From the IMG/VR virus record IMGVR_UViG_3300034375_010109, positions 1-40,828 of that record: a stretch of DNA of 40,828 nt. One strand, written 5' to 3'. Both the position numbers and the translations under genes were made by a program. Source of the DNA: a virus. Of the stretch, positions 20,011 to 33,500 are shown one piece after another; within the stretch, counting starts at the first letter, position 1, and every line of letters starts with the position of its first letter. The notes beneath the pieces were generated by a model, which saw only the letters and a program-made list of their open reading frames with translations, ran no database searches and was not told the origin of the DNA.

Positions 20011-21567
20011 TTAGAATTGTAAAATTATTTTTACGTCTTCTTTTTGAGAAGATGATCTTGTTACGGAAGGTCTGTTATCAACATAAATGATATTTCCAGA
20101 ATATTTTTTGGATTCTGGTTGTGCAACACCCCTTACAAAATTTTGACCCAAGTAGTAGGTCCTATTATTTATTACTGTAGATATACCTGTAAAAGAAGTA
20201 CTAATTGAAAGGTTTGTACTTCCACCAACAATTACTACAGTTCCGCCAGAACTTGGTGATGGTGTAAATCTAAGAGCTTCAAATCCATATGTAGGACTTG
20301 AATTTTTTGTTCCATCAGAATTGAATCCAACATTTGTTCTGTCTTGCCAATACTTTAATACTCCCGTAACAGAATCATATGAAACAACTCTTCCAACAGC
20401 TGTAGAACCAAGACCAACTGTTTGTCTAATTTCTGAATCTGCTGTAAATGTTGCAGAACTATAACCAGCTCCTGTCAATCTGATTGCATATGTGGCACTT
20501 GCTTTATCAGTTGTCAAAATTGATGTAGAATTATAAGCCTGTGGATTTTCTACTAATCCAACTCTAGCAAATTGATTTCCAGTAATAAAATCTGGATTGT
20601 CAGTATCATTCTCAAATCTAGAGTAAGTTAAAACATTATAAGCACCTAATTCTCTATAAATGTCATTACCATGTCCTCCAGGTGGGGGAATAATTACGTC
20701 AAATACTGGTGAAGTCGTTCCAGTAGGAACATTTCCAGATTTTAAATCTACAGTACCATATGTGTATCCACTACCACCTTTAGAAATGGTGATTGATTCT
20801 ACTTTAGAATCATTGTTAATGACAATCGTAGCAGTTGCTCCACTTCCGTCACCTTTGATCGGAACACCGGTATAAGTTATATTTGGTGATCCTAATCCAA
20901 CTCCACGATTTCTGATAGTAACTACTTTAAGTTGCCCACTACTTGAAGCGTTATTTCTTACCGCAGTATTTTCAGAACTAGTTTCCCAATTAGTTGGTAC
21001 AGGAATATAATTTGTAGAGTCAAATTTAATAGCTTGACTTGGTTTGATAGTATAAAGATACTTCCAAATGTATCCATCACCACTACTACCAGCTTCTCTT
21101 GGTTCTAAATCAGTAAAAGTTGGTTCATCAAGAGAAGGCCCACCATTAAAATTATTTTCTGGAGAAGCATTATTATAGAGACAGATGTAAACTCTATAAT
21201 CACTATTCATTACATAAAAATTAGAATCATAGATGTCAAATGATGATGATGGTAGAGATGGATTATCTCTTGTTATATCATTTCTCCACATATCATAAGT
21301 GGTTCCAGATTGCCAGGTGATTTTTCTGACAACCTGACTAATGTCACTAGAGTTGACCTTTTTTAAGGCCAACATTGTGTCCCAATAATCATTAGATTGA
21401 TCTAAACTATCTTTTGGAGATGGAGGATTTTCATCCCAATCTGATTGATAGTCAGATGCGTTTGGCAATCCAATAAAAGTATAATAAGAATTGGAAGTAG
21501 ATTGAACCCCACTAACAAAGTTTTTCGCATTTAATATACGAAGTTGATCAGTGATTATAGCTGCCAT
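20011..21567 (-). CDS. 8: Baseplate wedge protein gp8
   Basis: The 518-aa protein starts with AAIITDQLRILNAKNFVSGV and SYYTFIGLPNASDYQSDWDE. It continues with DTMLALKKVNSSDISQVVRK, YRVYICLYNN and SGDGYIWKYLYTIKPSQAIK. This is the gp8 pattern of T4-like phages, a dimer in the baseplate wedge next to gp7 and gp10. T4 gp8 is 334 aa. The extra C-terminal length includes GGSGYTYGTVDL and GAGYSSATF units also seen in its neighbours. A late promoter (AATAAATA, 21586-21593) lies 19 bases upstream. Confidence 0.9.
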   Translation of the reverse strand: MAAIITDQLRILNAKNFVSGVQSTSNSYYTFIGLPNASDYQSDWDENPPSPKDSLDQSNDYWDTMLALKKVNSSDISQVVRKITWQSGTTYDMWRNDITRDNPSLPSSSFDIYDSNFYVMNSDYRVYICLYNNASPENNFNGGPSLDEPTFTDLEPREAGSSGDGYIWKYLYTIKPSQAIKFDSTNYIPVPTNWETSSENTAVRNNASSSGQLKVVTIRNRGVGLGSPNITYTGVPIKGDGSGATATIVINNDSKVESITISKGGSGYTYGTVDLKSGNVPTGTTSPVFDVIIPPPGGHGNDIYRELGAYNVLTYSRFENDTDNPDFITGNQFARVGLVENPQAYNSTSILTTDKASATYAIRLTGAGYSSATFTADSEIRQTVGLGSTAVGRVVSYDSVTGVLKYWQDRTNVGFNSDGTKNSSPTYGFEALRFTPSPSSGGTVVIVGGSTNLSISTSFTGISTVINNRTYYLGQNFVRGVAQPESKKYSGNIIYVDNRPSVTRSSSQKEDVKIILQF

Positions 21568-21585
21568 TTTTACAAATGTTTTTTC

Positions 21586-21593
21586 TATTTATT
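21586..21593 (-). promoter_or_regulatory. T4-type late promoter for gp8
   Basis: The minus strand reads AATAAATA, 19 bases before the gp8 ATG and in the 30-base gap after the giant gene. Confidence 0.55.
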
Positions 21594-21597
21594 AGAC

Positions 21598-24500
21598 TCA
21601 AATATAGTTTTCATATTTTAATGAATTTGATCTCGAAATAATAGATGATGTTGAAATTCCAGAATAACCATCATTACCATGGAAATTGAAAGATCCACTT
21701 GTCAATTCTGAGTTAAACTCAATTTTACCCCAACTAAATTGTCCAAAATTTCTGGAAGAACTAATACCACCTTCATATACATTGAAAGTATTGGAATTTC
21801 TGGTATATGAGGGAGAATCAAACGATGATAAGACAGAACTGAACTGACTTTCATCTATCGAATTTACATTTGTAAACACCCTCACTACTGATGTAGTTCC
21901 AATGCCAATTACATCAACTTCAAGTTGATAACTATCAGAAACCTGATAAACACAATCGAGGAAAGATGTGGTCATTCCAATATTTGATCCATCGGTTCTT
22001 TGTGAAGTAAAATCACCAATAGAAATATTAGTTCCAAATAATGTAAAGTAATCTCCAGTAGAAATACCACTCACTGTAATACCAGTTCCAACATAATCAT
22101 TATCTCTCATGAAGGAATCGGTTGGAATATAAAAATCAACTATAATTTTATTTTGAGAACTAATCGTAGTAGTTCCAAAGCCAACTAAGACACCATAGTC
22201 ACCTTGATAAGAAGAAACACCAATTTCTCTTACTCTAACTGTATTTTCTTCTGAAATTAGTACTGGTGGTAAATTGGTGGAAGTATATCCAGTACCTGGA
22301 CTTGTAATAGTGAATCCAGTAACAGTTCCTCCAACAGAAATTATAGAAGTTGCCGTGGCTCTAGATTCGGTTCCAAGTCCAATTGGATTACCAATAGTAA
22401 CTGATGGTGCAGATGTGTATCCAGAACCAGCATTTACAATATTTATTGAAGTGATTGTTCCAGCTGAAGAGACAGTAACAGTGGCCGAAGCTCCAACAGT
22501 GATATCTTGTGAAGTGATATCTATCTTATCCTGAAAAGTCTTTATTAAGGCTTCATTTTGTGAATTGAATAATGGCCTAACACTATCCACATAAGCTAAT
22601 GTAGATCCGATACCAACAGATTGAATGATGAAAGAAGATGGATATATTAGAGGTTCATAATGTTCCCTATCTTTTCCGATTTTTATACCATCAATTACTT
22701 TATCTACAGTTTGTCTACACCAAGTAACTGGTCTTGATAAAGTTGCATCTGTAGTTATTCCTGGGCCAAAATAAGGATTTGTCTTAACTGTATCTACAGT
22801 TTGTATATCAGTTACAATCCTATCGTCTTGGTCTAAACCAGGACTTTGACCTTTGTTTGGATCATTATCAATATTTAAAGAATCACCAACTTTTACAGTA
22901 TCTAAAACTTCTCTAAAAATAACATCAACATCATCACCACTTCCTTTATAGAATAAAATCTTAGAAGTATCACCTTGAGTTGGTGGTTCATCAAATTCTA
23001 TAATACTACTTCCCTTCATATTGTAAGAAAGTGATGGTTTTTGAAGAATGTCATTTATAAAAATCAATAAATTTTGTTCAATATCAATCTTCGAACCTTT
23101 GGATGATGCAATTGAAAATAGTTCACCATCTTTTCTTAGTTTGAATGATTTTCTTGTCCCATCAAAAAGTTCATCGATGTTATCTAGAACATCAAGAACA
23201 CCAATACTCCAACCATTGAAACTATCATTATATATTCTATCGATTGTTAATTGAAACTCACTAAATGTTTTACTAGTATCTGTAGGAATTCCTGTTGTCC
23301 CACCAATAGGAACAGTTAATATTTCACCATTTCCAAATCCATATCCAGGATCTTGAAGAGTAAAACTAATTACACTAGAACCCTGACCAACTGTTATATT
23401 GACAGTTGCACTTAACCCTGATCCAACTGCAGAAACAGAACTATACTGAAGTGGAATATCATCATATCTTAGTGGTTCATCAAAAACAACCAATGGTGGA
23501 TTAGTTGATGTATAACCACTTCCAGGATTAGTAATCGCAACACTAACAATGTTTCCCCCACTAATTGAAGCAGTTCCAATAAATTCTATGTTAGGAATTC
23601 CTGAACTGTATGTTTGAACTCCAACATTGACTATTGTTTGAATTCCTACTCTGTAACCAGATCCACTATTTCCAATACTAATTGAAGAAATAGTTCCGGA
23701 AGTTGAAACAACAGCTGTTCCTCCAGCTGCGACTAAAGGTTGATAACCAAATCCTTCAGTAGAAGCGAGAGAGATAATTGAACCACCCAATGGAAGACTA
23801 GTTCTATTTGGATCATATCCTTCTGGGACACTATTAGATCCAGTAAATGTTATAGTTGTGATTCCACTTCCCTCCTGAAGATCATAATCACCATCTTGTG
23901 GAAGATTAGAAATTCTTTTAGGTTGTTGGAATATACCATTAACTAGTATAATTGAATTCCAAGTAGATATTCCTGATACATTAGATTCATCAGATTTTAA
24001 TGTAAAAGAACTCTGAACACCAGTAAATTCTTCAGATATATCATCAAAAACATAATTATCAGAATAAGTGTGTTCCGAACTATTTTCAATGCCAGATCTT
24101 AAGAAAGTTCTTCCTTGGAAAGTTGAATTAGTAGTTATACCTGTCCAATCAACTTCGTCAGGTCCAAGAAATGAAGTACTTAATGGAACCTGACCATATG
24201 GAGCTTGTGAAAAATTCAGTGTGTTTCTAGTAATATTATAATTTCCAATAATTTTGGTAACTAGTGAATTTGTATTATGGCTTGCAATAACCGTACCCAT
24301 CCATGCCCTTCTTACGTCAATATTATTTTCACCACCAATACCAACATCAGTAACATAAACAATTTCATCATCAATTTGAAGAAGATCACTAGAACTAATC
24401 GAAGTAACACCAGATATTTCAAATCTAGTATCAAAAACAATATTTTCATTTAGGAGTGCTGTTACTCCAGAAGAAACAATAGGTGATTGAATCATATTAT

Positions 24501-27500
24501 CAATCGCAATCAAAGCTTTAGAATTTTGATTGGTGGAAGTAAATCTGTGAACAGTACCAACTCCAACTGAAGTAAAATCAAATGTTACTGGGACAGATGC
24601 CAGTGCATCTTCAGCCGAACCTGCAAGTCTTATTCTCACATCAGAATCTTTCACAACATAAACTGTTGATGGGAGTTTATCTGTAACTCCAACACCTGGC
24701 ACATTTGTAGAAGCTATTGAAATTGGGCTAGCGTTAGGGTTTAATCCATTAACGACAGCTTGATAATCAATTTTTTCTCCAGTAACAAAGAAGTGTTCAG
24801 TGATGATTATTTGATTGTCAACTAAATCAACAAATTCTGTACTTGACCCGTCAATTTCTCTTTCAAAAATATTAATACCTTCATGTGTAATATCGAATGA
24901 TGTTTTTAGATCAAGAAGAGAACCTGTATAAGTCCCGTCATTACAAATAATTGACTCATTGTTCAAATCAATTTCATCAGGTCTAGCATTATCGTCAAAA
25001 ATTTGTATAGGAATTTCAAATGTCCTGACTTGAACTGCCGTACTTGGATTGGGGGTAAAATCAATACTAACATAATTGCCAGTAGAACTTATACCTATAG
25101 TTCCAATTGATCCACCAGATTGAACATTTCCATATTCAACAAAAGTTTGAATATTGGATGAATTTAAAACAAGAACCTCAAATGTTTCATACTGACTATT
25201 AGTAGTGTCTTCGACGGTTATAATATTATATGATGTATTGTAGAATCTTTGATCATAAGAAGCTATGCCTACAGCTGATGGTGAACCAGAAGAAGGAATA
25301 GATTTATAATTTGTTATTAAATCAGCAACACTTAAACGAATACTTCCAATACCAGTAGAGTTGTCGGATATTGAAACAATTGATGCATTTGCTGTCAATG
25401 CGACACCAACACTTGGTGTAAAGTCTATCTTAATATTTCCACCATCAATATAAGAATAGAAAGTTCCAAATCCAGAAGTTCCATTTGTAACAATAGATCC
25501 ATACTCTAGTTCATAGACATTAGTTCCATCATGAATAATACTCAGTTCTGTTCCATAATGTTCTTGAGAAGTATCTTCCAGATCTACAAGTATTTTTGCA
25601 GATCTATAAGTTGAAGAAATTGATACGATTGTAGTAGTTGTAGCTGCCGCAACATTAGTTTGAGAAGAACTTATATGAACAATATCTCCAATGTCCGTAC
25701 TTCCAACACCAACAACACCATTTACACTACTAAATGAAACTGTAGATAATTCATAATTATTGTATTCTGATTTAATTGGATAGAAAGTTAAATTCCATTC
25801 CCCATCCGGATTATCAGTTGGAACAAGATATTCAAAAGATCCTAATTCTGTTATTGTATCAAGATTTGCATATTCTTGCAGATAAGCGGTATTGTCTTTT
25901 TGTATCAAAGAAACAATCGAGGCTTGTCTTTCATCGATATAAACCGAATCTTTTGCAAAAGTAATTATTTTATTATATGTATATGATAGTGGGAATTTTG
26001 AAACAGAAGTAAATTGTGTTGGCCTGATGTTACTATTGAACAGATAACTAATGTCATCAATATAAAGAACTCTGTTCCCTATAGACTCATAAAAATCTAC
26101 TAAGAATTTATTATTGAAATTTATTTCTTTGGATATCAAAATGCCATCATTGTCTATAACTGTCTCAGTAACTTCGTCAAAATCATAAACACAATTGAGA
26201 TTAGCTTCTCCAACAATATCAACAGTTAGTTCTAAATTACTATCTTCTGGTAAGACGACTGATGGACGACTATCATCTTCAATACTTATTACTTGAAGAT
26301 CGGAGAACTTCTCAAATCCAGCTGTATGATCAAGTGAACTTACTGGATCATTCCAAGTATCGTAAGGTATTTTTGATTTAAGGGAGTATGAGAATTTTTG
26401 ATAGTATTCATTATTTGGTATTCTTTGTAAGTTATTATTTAAGAATCCATAAATTTGTTCCCAACCATTGATAAATGTAGCACCAGCACCAACAATAATT
26501 TCCGAGTCAAATTCAATTTGTTTTTTAATTGAAGCTTTTGATTTGGATGTTAATCCTTGAATTATTTCACCATCTAAAAATTCATCGGAGGAAGAAACAA
26601 ATAAGTATTCAGATGTAGAATTCCATCTTTGTACAATCCCAACTTTTGACCCGGATACTACTGTCTCACCGACTAACAATTCACTTGTCTTAAGGATAGG
26701 ATTGAATATAGGGAATTGATTTTCTGGAATTATTTTACCGTAAGAATTTATCAAATCCATAGATCCTGGAGTTTCACTACTGGTGATTAATCCTTCAAGA
26801 CTGTAATCCACATACGCACCAGATCCACCAAGAGCTGTATTGACTCCAGTAAGACTAAAGAGTTTATAATTATATTTTTGAGAATCATAACCCCTTCCAG
26901 TAGAACCAAGACCGACATTTACTCCTTCAATTAAAACCTTTGACCCAATTGCAAATGGGAAAGTGTCAGAAGCTCCAAAAACTTCATCCAAATAAACACG
27001 AACATTTTTAGTTGAAGATGTATATGATATTGAGGAAATTCCCACACCATTACTATTATTTGTTGGAATGATCCTTGGAGTTGTGTTATAAATTCCAAAA
27101 GTATTCTGTAAAATTGTTACCTGAGTATCTCCTAAGTTATAAATTAAGTCAATATCCTTAACAACCTCGTTTGTAAATCCATCAAGAACTACCAATTTTG
27201 GAGCAACTAGATAGTTTTGACCACCAGAAGTAATACCAATACTTTCAAAGGAAGAGAAAGGATCTATATTTAAAATTTCTGGTAAATTGGCAGTTAGTCT
27301 TATCGTATTATCTGTCGGATAACTAAATCCAATTTCATTGAACTTGTATCCAGTAATTTTTCCAATGTTTTCACTGAAAGCTTCTAAAATTACACCAGTT
27401 CCACTATCACTTGATACTGTTGATATTCCTGGCAAAATTTCATAAGAACTTCCACCATTTAAAACATCTACCCTCTCTACAGAACCTAGAGCTGATGAGG

Positions 27501-30500
27501 AATTTGTGTTATAAGATGATGAAGAATTTGAAGAATCATATGTAGTAACTTTGGGTGATGAAGTTATATTATAAGTAAATGTTGTTGATCCAACACTGGT
27601 AATTGAATATGATCCACTATATGGTGATTCGATAAGATTAATTTGATTAAATCCATTAACAGTATTATCAACGACAGATTTTTTAGAATTTGGTAAAAAT
27701 TCCAGATTTAATTGACCGAATTTATAGTATAAAATAGATGGAACAACATCACTTACAAATAAAGTTAAGTTTGCGTCAGAATCTATACCTGGTCTACCAT
27801 TTCTCTTTACCTCAAATGTAGATGTTTCTGGTAAAGAAAGAAATTCGTTTAGGAAATTTTTATCACTATACAAATTCAGATTAAATGCTGAATATAAATT
27901 AGAATTATTGGTAAATGCTAAAGAAGAGTCCGATAAATCAAACTTTAAAGTGTTGTTTTTACTTACATTTATACTTGGATTTACTTTTGAAAGTGTTCCA
28001 CTTCCAGCACTAGTGATATTGACAAACTCTGGTGATTGAGATGTCAAATCACTGTGATTTCTAACCAATCTAACTTCCGTTTCATCGTAAGTAATTACAT
28101 AATACATTTCCTCATTAATCAAACCTCCAGATGGTGATGAGGAAGTATGTATTACTCTATCTCCAGTCTTGAAGTCACCAGAAGAAAATTGAATAGTATT
28201 TTTTGTAATGTCAACATCACTAGAGGTGAATGATTTTGGATCAAATACTATTCTTCTATTATAATCATCATACTTCACTTGAATAGTAACAACATCTTTT
28301 GGTTTCACATTGATATTAATTTTATCCCTTACAGTCAAAGAATGTGATGATGCTGTAGATACAGTAACAACATTTTTATCAACTTTACCACTCAAAACGT
28401 TGTTGAGATTTGTTTTAAAACTATGAGTACTTCCAGTTCCAACACTTGTGAAATAGAGAAGTGCACTGTCTGTTCCTAAACCAACATAAGATCCTGTAGT
28501 ACCTATTCCAATTTTATTAGAACTTATACCAATATGATTATCAGTAATGTTAGCAACAAATAAATTTGGATAATATGTGAGATCTCTATATGAATCAGTA
28601 CCATTCCAAACTTGAATAGAAGTTCCACCGTTTGAAGAATAAGTAATAGGATCATTTAATTTTAATCCATGGTTTGGATAATAAATTCTTTGTGGAGATA
28701 CAAAAACTTGTGTAATTCCAGCACCTGGATTAGAAAATGTAATCGTATTGCCAACACCTGTTCCAAGTGTTGTTCCAATTCCAACAGATTCTGAAGGATC
28801 AAAATAAAGTTCTCTATTAACCTTAAAGATTCTAGTAGTTTTTATTGAACCTACATTTACAGTAAATTTTGAACTATCTTCGTAAATTTTTGTAGATCTA
28901 GTGTGTGCAGATCCAACTGTAGATTCCTGCTCTCTCAATACACGGAATCTTGAATTTAACTTATCAATATTCAATACTTTTACTTTTTCTGTACCAATTC
29001 CAAGAATATCATTTTCTCTCACAATTGGATAATCAAAAGACCCAGATACATTGATATAAGTAACTATTCCAGTAGATGTTGCTGATTGAATTCCTGATGT
29101 TAAAGTCCAAGTAGACGTATTGATACCTATAACATAAGAACCATCAAATCCTTTATAATAACTAGAAAGACCAACAATTTGAACTACATCATTACTTGAT
29201 AAGTTATGGGGAGTTGTAGTAAAACCTGTGAATAAATTTGATATTGGTAAAAATTCAACATCACTATTAGTCTCTGTATTGAGACTTATCGTATCAATTA
29301 CCTTACCACCAATCCTAGAAACTTTAGCTGTTGCATCAAATCCACCAGTGTTTTCATTATTAAAAACAACTTCATCTCCAGTTTTGTAGTTATCTCCACC
29401 AGTAACTATTCCTACACTTTGAACTTCACCTCTAAGTGATGAAGTTACTTCAATTGTTTGCTTTTTGATTGAATCTGAATCAAAAATGTAATCATATCTG
29501 CTATTATTTCTCCTTATATGGTACGGTAAAATATATCTTAACCAAGTATTAGTTTGTAGACTGTAATCAGTTTGATTGGATGCACTTCTGAAATTGAAAT
29601 TATTTGGAATCGATTTGTACGTATTACCAATTAAATATGGAAAAACTGGTCTTCTATGATCAATGAATGGCCCATCACTGTCTATATTTTCATTTATAGT
29701 TGTGAAATAAGCATAAACTCCATTTGGATAATCTGGTGTTACACAATATCTTCCATTATTTTCATCTAAATCACCATTTCCAACATATTTGAAATCTTCA
29801 ACAAAGAATCCTGAATTGAAATTAGGTCTATCTAATTTCATTGATTGATTTACATATCCAGATTTCATTCTACGAATTGATCCAGTACCATCCTTATTCG
29901 AGAAACCATATGGGCCATAAATTGGATTTCCATCATATGCCCAACCTATAATTGGGGAATGGTATCTACTATCAACTTCAGTCCCATCAAAAATCAAATC
30001 AGGAGTACCATAAACGGTATTATCCTCATCATTTCCAGATATCGAATAAGTACTTTTCCTTAAAGGTCTTGGAGCATATAAATGTGAATATTGAAGACTC
30101 TCATCACTTATATTTTCAGAAATAAATCCATCATCAGTTCCAATGTTATCAAAATTTCTTTCAAATAAATTAACCGTCCAAATTTTGATATCAACATCAG
30201 TTTTTGCACCTGATCCTGCAGGAGTTATGATGATAGAAGTTTTATCTCTCACATATCCAGCACCACCTTTGATAACTTTTACTTCGGTTATTTCCCCATT
30301 CGAAATGATTGGGGTTAATACTGCATTCTTACCAGTTCCACTTACTATAGTAAGATTTGGTGATGAATTATATCCTCTTCCAGAGTTAGTAACTTCAACT
30401 TTTGTTATCTGTCCATTCTTTATGATTGGAACTAGTTGTGCATTCTCTCCACTAAAAAATGTAATATCTGGTTGTCTATTGAAATTGATAATCTCGGAAG

Positions 30501-33500
30501 AACCATACTTACTTCCACCACTTTCTAAACTTATTGAATCTAAAGAACCTCTGAAAATTGGTTGAACCTTACAAGAAAAATCTTGGCCTGAAGAAGTCGA
30601 TACACCAATTATACCATCAATAGTTACCGTTATTGGTTCGTAATTGAATGAACCATTACCATCAGAAGTTAAATTTTTGAAGATATTATTGTTATAATAA
30701 TAATCAGCAATAGTTGATCCTGACCCAATTTCTGTCAATGAGAACTTATCATTGTCAACCTTCACAACATAATAATTTTTATTTTCAGATATTCCTGAAA
30801 TAGGTGATGATCCAGCAGTATATCTAACAATATCTTTAGACGAATAACCATGATTAGGTATTAAAATCTGATTCAATGATGTACTAATACCAGATGTTGG
30901 TATAATTCTTTCTTTATTTTCATAACCATATCCAGAATTTGTAACTACAATATCAGATACTACTTGTTTCTTTTCGGATGATTTGAATATCTGTGTGCCA
31001 GTTCCATAAGATGTTAAAGATATTGTATTAATTCCAGAAATTGAATCACTTTGATTTTTGTAGAGTTTTATAGTTTTGTCATCGACAATACCAACATGAT
31101 AAAAAGATCCTGTTGAAATACCACCAACAGATGTTTGTGAATTTGTCAGATAAACAATTTTTTCATAATCTCTGAATTTATGGAATGTTGAAAATCCAAT
31201 TGTATTATTTGTCAGATTTACATCTGAAGAAGTAGATTGTGAATTGAAGAAAACTTCATTATCTACAGAAATTAAATTAACTTCTGCAGAAGCATCTCTT
31301 CCATTACCCCCATTTATCTTTACAATAGGAGTATTGACATAATCAAATCCAGGATCAATTATTTCAATTCTTTCTAATTGTCCAGATACTGAACACTTAC
31401 CAGTAGCTCCAGTTCCAACCTCATCATTAATAATCAAACTGGGTGGATTAATTACATCATATCCACTTCCAGGTGAAGAAATCGTAATTTCTTCAACTTC
31501 ACCATAGTATACTACATCGGAAGATTTGTAGTTTAAAATTTCAACACCGTTGATTAAAATTCCGGTATATCCTGGTTTAGTTTTATAAGTAGTTTCAATA
31601 TTTGAAGGATTAGTTATTTCTCTATAAATTGGTTGTGACAGAACATTTTTATTATAGAATTCATAATATATAATTTGATTGTCCTTGACAGTACCATTTA
31701 AAGTTATAAATTTGTCTGCAAACAAATTTCCTCTACTTCTAGCAAGTTTGAAATTATCACCATCGACTCTACTAACATAATATACACCTTCATCAATATC
31801 TTCAAATCCACTTACAGATTCGGTTATAGTCTGTACACCATCAACATCAGTCGATATGGTTTCAATAATAGTTGGTTGATAGTAAATAACATCACCGGTA
31901 TAAAAACCATGATTTAGTAAATTTAAAGTTTGTGTGGAAGTATAAGTTCCACTAAATTTAATTTTTTTATCATATGGATTAGTAATTATATTGTCATAAT
32001 TGGGAATGGAATTACTAGATACTAAAATGTCACCAGAAGAATTCACATATGTATTTTGAACATTGGCAAAATATTGTTTCAGTATAGGATATTTGGTTGA
32101 ATTGCCCTTTAATATTTGATTTTCTATTGTATAAGTATCATTCAAATTTAAATTTGCAGAGATTTTAGCAACAAAAGAATTTGAAGAATTGATACGCAGT
32201 ACATATCCAATAGTTGATACAGTTTTAGTGGAATTTTGAATTAAAAAATTATATCCCGGTTTTAATTCAATATCATCATATGTTTTTATTACATATTTTT
32301 CTTCACTCAAATCAATTTGATCAACATTCTTAACATCAAATTTTGATTTGACATTATAACTCCAATTTTTTAACTTTTCATTAGTTTTAGTATATCCAAA
32401 ATTCTTTACACTAATAAGATCACCTTTTTTATAAGAGTGAGATTTTGATAATTGCAAATCCTTTAGAGTCGATGTAATTCTCACCCTAATTTCTCTACTT
32501 CTATCAAATCCAACAAAAGCGTAAGAATAATCATTCAATTCGATATCACTTTTCGAACTGATTCTATTTCTTACACCAGTAACATTTAAAAATTGAGTAA
32601 TATTTTTTCCACTATATGATAGGAGTAGATCATTATTATCAATGTCCTTAACTGTAAGAGAACCGGACTCTGGAAATGATGAGGTTGAATCTACGTCAAT
32701 AGTAGTAGAATTTATACTTACATCATTCAGTATTTTTGTAATTGGATTTGGAGAAAATTCACTATAAATTGTTCCATCAACATCGATATCTCTTTGATAT
32801 CCATAGTCAATACTTATCTTATAATAATCTCCTTCACTATAATTAATTTTTTCTACATCGGATACAGATCCTCTAGCTCCTGTAGTATTTTGATATAGAG
32901 TTAAGTTCTTAAGTTCGAGTGGATTTCCTCGAACTGCCTTCACAACAAAATCTTGAGTGACTCGATAGTCTGCATCTGATGGTCTAAAAAGATATTCACT
33001 TGGGTGTATGACTTCTACATCCTCTCCATACAAAGCACCAAAAAGAATTTTAAAGGATCTATCAGTTCCCTTAGTTTTGTAAAAACTGTCAACATTATAG
33101 ATAAAATTCTTCTGATTTAAATTAGAGGCTAAAGATCTATCCTGAAATCCTGGTGTGATCTGATTTTTCAGTTTTTTAAGAAATTCCTGTAGAAAAATAA
33201 CGTTCAAATTATAAATTATAGCACCCGATTTATGAGATGTAATTGAAGAATTACTAAAAACTAACTCATCTGGTGTATTCGATTTTTGATAAGAGGTTAC
33301 TCCACTAAAACCTCTTACACAACCTTCAAATGTAGTATCAGTTTTAGTTTCATAAAAAATTATTTCATCATCAATTTTAATCAATCCATTAGTGTCTACA
33401 AATCCTTCAGTAAAGTTACTATCCAAAGAACATGTAATAGTTGTTCCTATGATAGAAAGATCGGCACCAAGAACTGTAGAGTTCTTAAGATTTGTGAGTT

